Origin: an uncultured Spartobacteria bacterium
Lineage (GTDB): Bacteria; Verrucomicrobiota; Verrucomicrobiia; Chthoniobacterales; UBA6821
DNA: 8,060 nt
Assembly: GCA_903831635.1 (NCBI GenBank)
Contig: CAIKYN010000240.1
Span: 1-8,060, forward strand
Direction of reading: 5' to 3'
Positions 5,369-8,060 of this stretch are shown here, one piece after another. Each line of letters opens with the position of its first letter. Positions within the stretch are counted from its first letter, which is position 1. The position numbers and the translations under genes were made by a program. The notes under the pieces are model-generated. The model made no database searches. It was not told the origin of the DNA and worked only from the letters and a program-made list of their open reading frames with translations.

Positions 5369-6673
5369 CTATTTATTAATGATGCCGAAGAGGAGCACTC
5401 CTTCACTCACCACATCACCGTTGACGACGCACTTGCAGGAGGCCTTGCCCAGATTCTTACGGGCCTTGAGCATCTCGACATGGATGAAGAGGGTGTCACC
5501 GGGGAAGACGGGCTTGCGGAACTTCACCTCGTCGGCACTCATGAAATAGCCGATTTTTCCGGAATTCTCGGTTTTTCTCATCATCACGATGGAGGCGACC
5601 TGAGCCATGGCCTCCACTTGCAGGACGCCCGGCATGACAGGATGTCCCGGAAAGTGGCCTTGGAAGTAGGGCTCGTTGATCGAGACGGACTTCACGCCGA
5701 CAGCCTTGGTCTCACCGTCGAATTTCACCACGCGATCGACCATCAGGAAGGGATAGCGATGGGGCAGGACGCGCATCACCTCGTTGATATCCATCACGGG
5801 TGCCGAAGAGGTCACCGGAGTGGGAGCCATGGCTAAAAGTTCCAGATGGCGTTTGGCAATGGCGCGTGCAAGCTCGGTATTCGGGCCGTGGCCGGGGCGA
5901 ACAGCGACGACATGACCCCTCAGGGGCCGTCCCGCAAGGGCCAGATCGCCGATGATATCGAGAATCTTATGGCGGACGAACTCGTCGGCAAACCGAAGTG
6001 GTTCCTTGCTCAGGACGGATTCGCCACGGATCACAAGGGCATTCTCCAAACTGCCACCCTTGATGAGACCCTTTTCCATCAGATCCTTCACATCCTCGTA
6101 ATGGACGAACGTGCGGGCCGGAGCGATCTCCCTGGCATAGACCTCGGGAGTGATCTCCACGGAGAGGTACTGGGTGAAGCGACCGTCGTGATTGGCCTGA
6201 GTGCAGGAAATTTTGAATCCCGGGTGAGGGAAGACCGACATGATGGAGCCGCCGTTGGTCTCCAAGTGAATCGGTTGACCGAGTTCGAAAGGTGCGCGGA
6301 CAGACTCCTGATCAACGATGCCGGCTTCCTGAATCAGAGCGACATAGGGAGCCGCGCTGCCATCACCTATCGGGGGCTCATTGGCATCCATCTCGATAAG
6401 AGCATTATCGACTCCCAGGCCCGCCAACGCGGAGAGGACATGCTCAACGGTCTGGATCTTGGCGTTTCCCTGGACGAGGGTGGTGGCTCGTTCGACGGTC
6501 TTCACATGGTCGACCAAGGCGTCGACAATAGGTTCATCCGGGAGATCCGTTCTGCGGAATTTGTATCCATGTCCAGGGGCCGCAGGGTGGATGGTCAGGG
6601 TGACATTGCCCCCATTGTGCAGGGCTGCGCCGCTGAGGCTGGCAGACTTGGCAAGTGTGCGCTGGAGTTCCAT
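5369..6673 (-). CDS. lpxC-fabZ: Bifunctional UDP-3-O-acyl-N-acetylglucosamine deacetylase / 3-hydroxyacyl-ACP dehydratase (LpxC-FabZ fusion)
   Basis: Two complete enzymes are fused in one 434-residue chain. Residues about 4-280 are LpxC, the zinc deacetylase making the committed step of lipid A synthesis: TVEHVLSALAGLG with Glu77 and His78, RHKILDIIGD with His235 and Asp239 (zinc ligands with His78), and catalytic-site His262 in PGHGPN. A proline/serine linker (about 281-293) leads to FabZ, residues about 294-434, with LPHRYPFLMVDRV and the dehydratase pair His340 (GHFPG) and Glu354. FabZ removes water from 3-hydroxyacyl-ACP, the same pool LpxA draws on. The fusion is known in Bacteroidetes and some PVC bacteria. 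ATG at 6673 is chosen because LpxC starts close to QRTL; an upstream in-frame GTG (6733) would add 20 unsupported His/Pro-rich residues. It follows the ABC gene by 49 bases and precedes lpxA by 9, so one transcript is likely. Confidence 0.97.
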   Translation of the reverse strand: MELQRTLAKSASLSGAALHNGGNVTLTIHPAAPGHGYKFRRTDLPDEPIVDALVDHVKTVERATTLVQGNAKIQTVEHVLSALAGLGVDNALIEMDANEPPIGDGSAAPYVALIQEAGIVDQESVRAPFELGQPIHLETNGGSIMSVFPHPGFKISCTQANHDGRFTQYLSVEITPEVYAREIAPARTFVHYEDVKDLMEKGLIKGGSLENALVIRGESVLSKEPLRFADEFVRHKILDIIGDLALAGRPLRGHVVAVRPGHGPNTELARAIAKRHLELLAMAPTPVTSSAPVMDINEVMRVLPHRYPFLMVDRVVKFDGETKAVGVKSVSINEPYFQGHFPGHPVMPGVLQVEAMAQVASIVMMRKTENSGKIGYFMSADEVKFRKPVFPGDTLFIHVEMLKARKNLGKASCKCVVNGDVVSEGVLLFGIINK

Positions 6674-6722
6674 GGAAAATCTTCTGTGTCTTAGGGTGTT
6701 ATGAGGATGATGAGGGGACGAG

Positions 6723-7391
6723 TCAGGAGGCACCCGTCATGATGCGTCCATCTTTCATCCTGATACGCCGGTCGGCCAAAGCCGCCACCGAATCGCTGTG
6801 TGTAACCATAATGATGGTGGTGGTGCGGCGTGAAGCAATCTTTGCAATCACTCCGAGGACTTGGGAAGCGTTTTCACTGTCCAGATTCCCTGTTGGTTCA
6901 TCCGCCAGTAGGAGGGATGGGGTGTGCACGAGCCCTCTGGCAATGGCGGCCCGCTGCATTTCTCCTCCACTGAGCTGGTGGGGGAAGTGCATGGCCCGCT
7001 GCGTCATGCCGACCTCATCCAGCATGGCCATGGCGTTTCCTCGAACATCTCCCGGAGCATCCCCTCGAAGCAGGAGGGGGAGTTCGACATTCTCCACAAC
7101 GGTCATCGAGGGAAGTAGGTTGAAGAATTGGAAGACGATCCCGAGTTTCAGTCTCCTGTACTGGGTGAGGGTTTTGTCATCCGCATGCTCCAAATGGATT
7201 CCATCCACGATGATCTCACCCGAAGTAGGGTGGTCAAGGCCACCCAGCAGGTTGAGCAGTGTGCTTTTCCCAGAGCCACTGGCACCGGTTATGGCAAGGA
7301 ATTCTCCGTGCTCAATATCCAGCGAAACAGAGTCAAGGGCTGTCACTGGAGGGATGCCGTAGGAGCGGGAGGCTTTGACGAGTCGGATCAT
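6723..7391 (-). CDS. ABC transporter ATP-binding protein, LolD/MacB type
   Basis: The 222-residue nucleotide-binding subunit is complete: Walker A GASGSGKST (36-44), Q-loop Gln88 in VFQFFNLLP, signature LSGGEMQR (140-147), Walker B SLLLADEP with Asp164 and Glu165, D-loop NLDS and H-loop His198. The GGLDHPTSGEI block and overall length fit the LolD/MacB/FtsE-like class, which powers extraction of lipoproteins or other substrates from the inner membrane with a FtsX-type permease. No permease gene is present in the window, unlike usual LolCDE or MacB loci, so the partner is unknown. ATG at 7391 precedes the conserved IRLVKASRSYG; starts at 7418 or 7466 would add unconserved residues and run into the divergent rluA-family gene. 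It is the first gene of the probable envelope operon with lpxC-fabZ and lpxA, which supports, without proving, an envelope-export role. Confidence 0.93.
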   Translation of the reverse strand: MIRLVKASRSYGIPPVTALDSVSLDIEHGEFLAITGASGSGKSTLLNLLGGLDHPTSGEIIVDGIHLEHADDKTLTQYRRLKLGIVFQFFNLLPSMTVVENVELPLLLRGDAPGDVRGNAMAMLDEVGMTQRAMHFPHQLSGGEMQRAAIARGLVHTPSLLLADEPTGNLDSENASQVLGVIAKIASRRTTTIIMVTHSDSVAALADRRIRMKDGRIMTGAS

Positions 7392-7411
7392 GCCGTTCAC
7401 AAATGAACTGC
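7392..7411. promoter_or_regulatory. Imperfect palindrome in the divergent start region
   Basis: GTTCACAAATGAAC (7395-7408) is a 5-bp dyad around CAAA, extended by G7392-C7411 and C7393-G7410 with one mismatched pair between. It fills most of the 25 bases between the ABC ATG (7391, -) and the rluA-family ATG (7417, +). It could be an operator or a hairpin at the 5' end of either message. No consensus -10/-35 is evident nearby. Confidence 0.35.
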
Positions 7412-7416
7412 CAACC

Positions 7417-8060
7417 ATGTCCGAGCAAGCTTCGATACCACTCCCTTCATCCGGGGCATTCCGCATTCTCGGGGAAACTGCCGACCTGCTGGCCGTGGAG
7501 AAGCCTCCTTTTCTACTTGTTCATCCCAGTAAGCCGGGTGATCCGGTGACGCTCTGGGATAGGCTCAAGGAGCTGCTGGCCTACGAGATCGCCGGGGGAG
7601 GCCAGGTCTCGCTGATCAACCGACTCGACCGGGAGACCAGCGGAATCGTGCTCGTGGCAAAGAATGCAGCCGCAGCCCGTTCTTGTGCCATGACGATGGC
7701 ACGAGGAGAGGTGAAGAAAGAGTACCAGGCCATTGTCACAGGCTGGCCGGCACTGGAGCAGTGGGAGATCAAGGAGCCGATCCTAAGGCTCGGCGAGGTG
7801 CAGGATTCCCGGATCTGGCTGAAGCGCGGAGTCCACCCGGACGGCGCGCCTTCGCATACGGCCTTTCGTGTTCTGAAAAGAGTGACGCATCGGGAGCATG
7901 GTCCTATCGCCTTGATTCATTGCACTCCCTTCACTGGGAAGACTCACCAGATCCGCATCCACCTTGCCCACTCCGGGAATCCGGTTGTCGGTGATAAGAT
8001 CTATGGCCCCTCCGAAGAGTGCTATCTGAAGTTCATCGAGACAGGCTGGACCTCCCGGCT
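7417..8060 (+). CDS. RluA-family pseudouridine synthase (3' truncated by the window edge)
   Basis: This family isomerises specific uridines in 23S rRNA or tRNA to pseudouridine. The 214 visible codons stay open to the end of the window. LLAVEKPPFLLVHP (24-37) is the family's first block, NRLDRETSG (68-76) carries the catalytic Asp71, and GKTHQIRIHLAHSGNPVVGD (174-193) is the third conserved block. No S4 RNA-binding domain precedes the catalytic part, so it resembles RluA/TruC-like short forms over RluC/RluD; the exact target cannot be read from the sequence. The start is uncertain: ATG at 7417 or an in-frame ATG at 7390, which would share the palindromic CATG with the ABC start codon on the other strand; an in-frame TAG at 7360 limits any extension. 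Neither start has a clear Shine-Dalgarno. Transcribed divergently from the lpx operon. Confidence 0.95.
   Translation, partial: MSEQASIPLPSSGAFRILGETADLLAVEKPPFLLVHPSKPGDPVTLWDRLKELLAYEIAGGGQVSLINRLDRETSGIVLVAKNAAAARSCAMTMARGEVKKEYQAIVTGWPALEQWEIKEPILRLGEVQDSRIWLKRGVHPDGAPSHTAFRVLKRVTHREHGPIALIHCTPFTGKTHQIRIHLAHSGNPVVGDKIYGPSEECYLKFIETGWTSR

Noticed and set aside
5846..6694. Plus-strand open frame of 282 codons opposite lpxC
   Set aside because: Fully contained in the shadow of the LpxC domain, whose zinc ligands are intact on the minus strand.
6674..6733. His/Pro-rich 20-residue N-terminal extension of LpxC from a GTG start
   Set aside because: LpxC proteins start just before the QRTL-like block, which the ATG at 6673 gives; the extension overlaps the end of the ABC gene and has no support.
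6655..7362. Plus-strand open frame of 235 codons opposite the ABC ATPase
   Set aside because: Ser/Pro/Arg-rich product with no motif, antisense to an ATPase with every conserved motif.

Overview
The window looks like a chromosomal housekeeping segment from a diderm bacterium of the PVC superphylum, most probably a verrucomicrobium. Three things point there: a long-form IspG of 601 residues, a fused LpxC-FabZ protein followed directly by lpxA, and general lack of strong Shine-Dalgarno sequences. The taxonomic call is inference from gene architecture, not from a marker-gene comparison. I see no rRNA, tRNA, CRISPR array, integrase, transposase or phage gene.

Layout from left to right. Positions 1-221 (+) hold the C-terminal end of a probable RseP-type site-2 protease. 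Its stop overlaps the ispG start as ATGA. ispG (218-2023, +) encodes the penultimate enzyme of the MEP isoprenoid pathway, and its stop overlaps the stop of a convergent gene for a small 3D-domain lipoprotein (2020-2583, -). A 364-base AT-rich spacer follows, with degenerate 8-9 base repeats, a TATAAT box, a 30-codon hydrophobic small ORF candidate and a 10-bp palindrome. Next is a 466-residue conserved protein of unknown function (2948-4348, +). A repeat-rich convergent spacer (4349-4585) carries a long AT-rich inverted repeat and a second imperfect hairpin.

The right half is a probable minus-strand operon read from right to left: an ABC transporter ATPase of the LolD/MacB type (7391-6723), lpxC-fabZ (6673-5369) and lpxA (5359-4586). 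The Lpx genes carry out the first acylation and the committed deacetylation of lipid A synthesis, and FabZ makes the acyl chains that compete with it. The ATPase family extrudes lipoproteins or other substrates from the inner membrane, so the operon theme is outer-membrane building. Divergent from it, only 25 bases away or even overlapping, starts an RluA-family pseudouridine synthase that runs off the right edge.

The genes are mostly standard. The less explained material is the 466-residue protein, the two repeat-bearing spacers, the small ORF, and the very tight divergent junction near 7390-7417. I did not find convincing evidence for a new multi-gene system.
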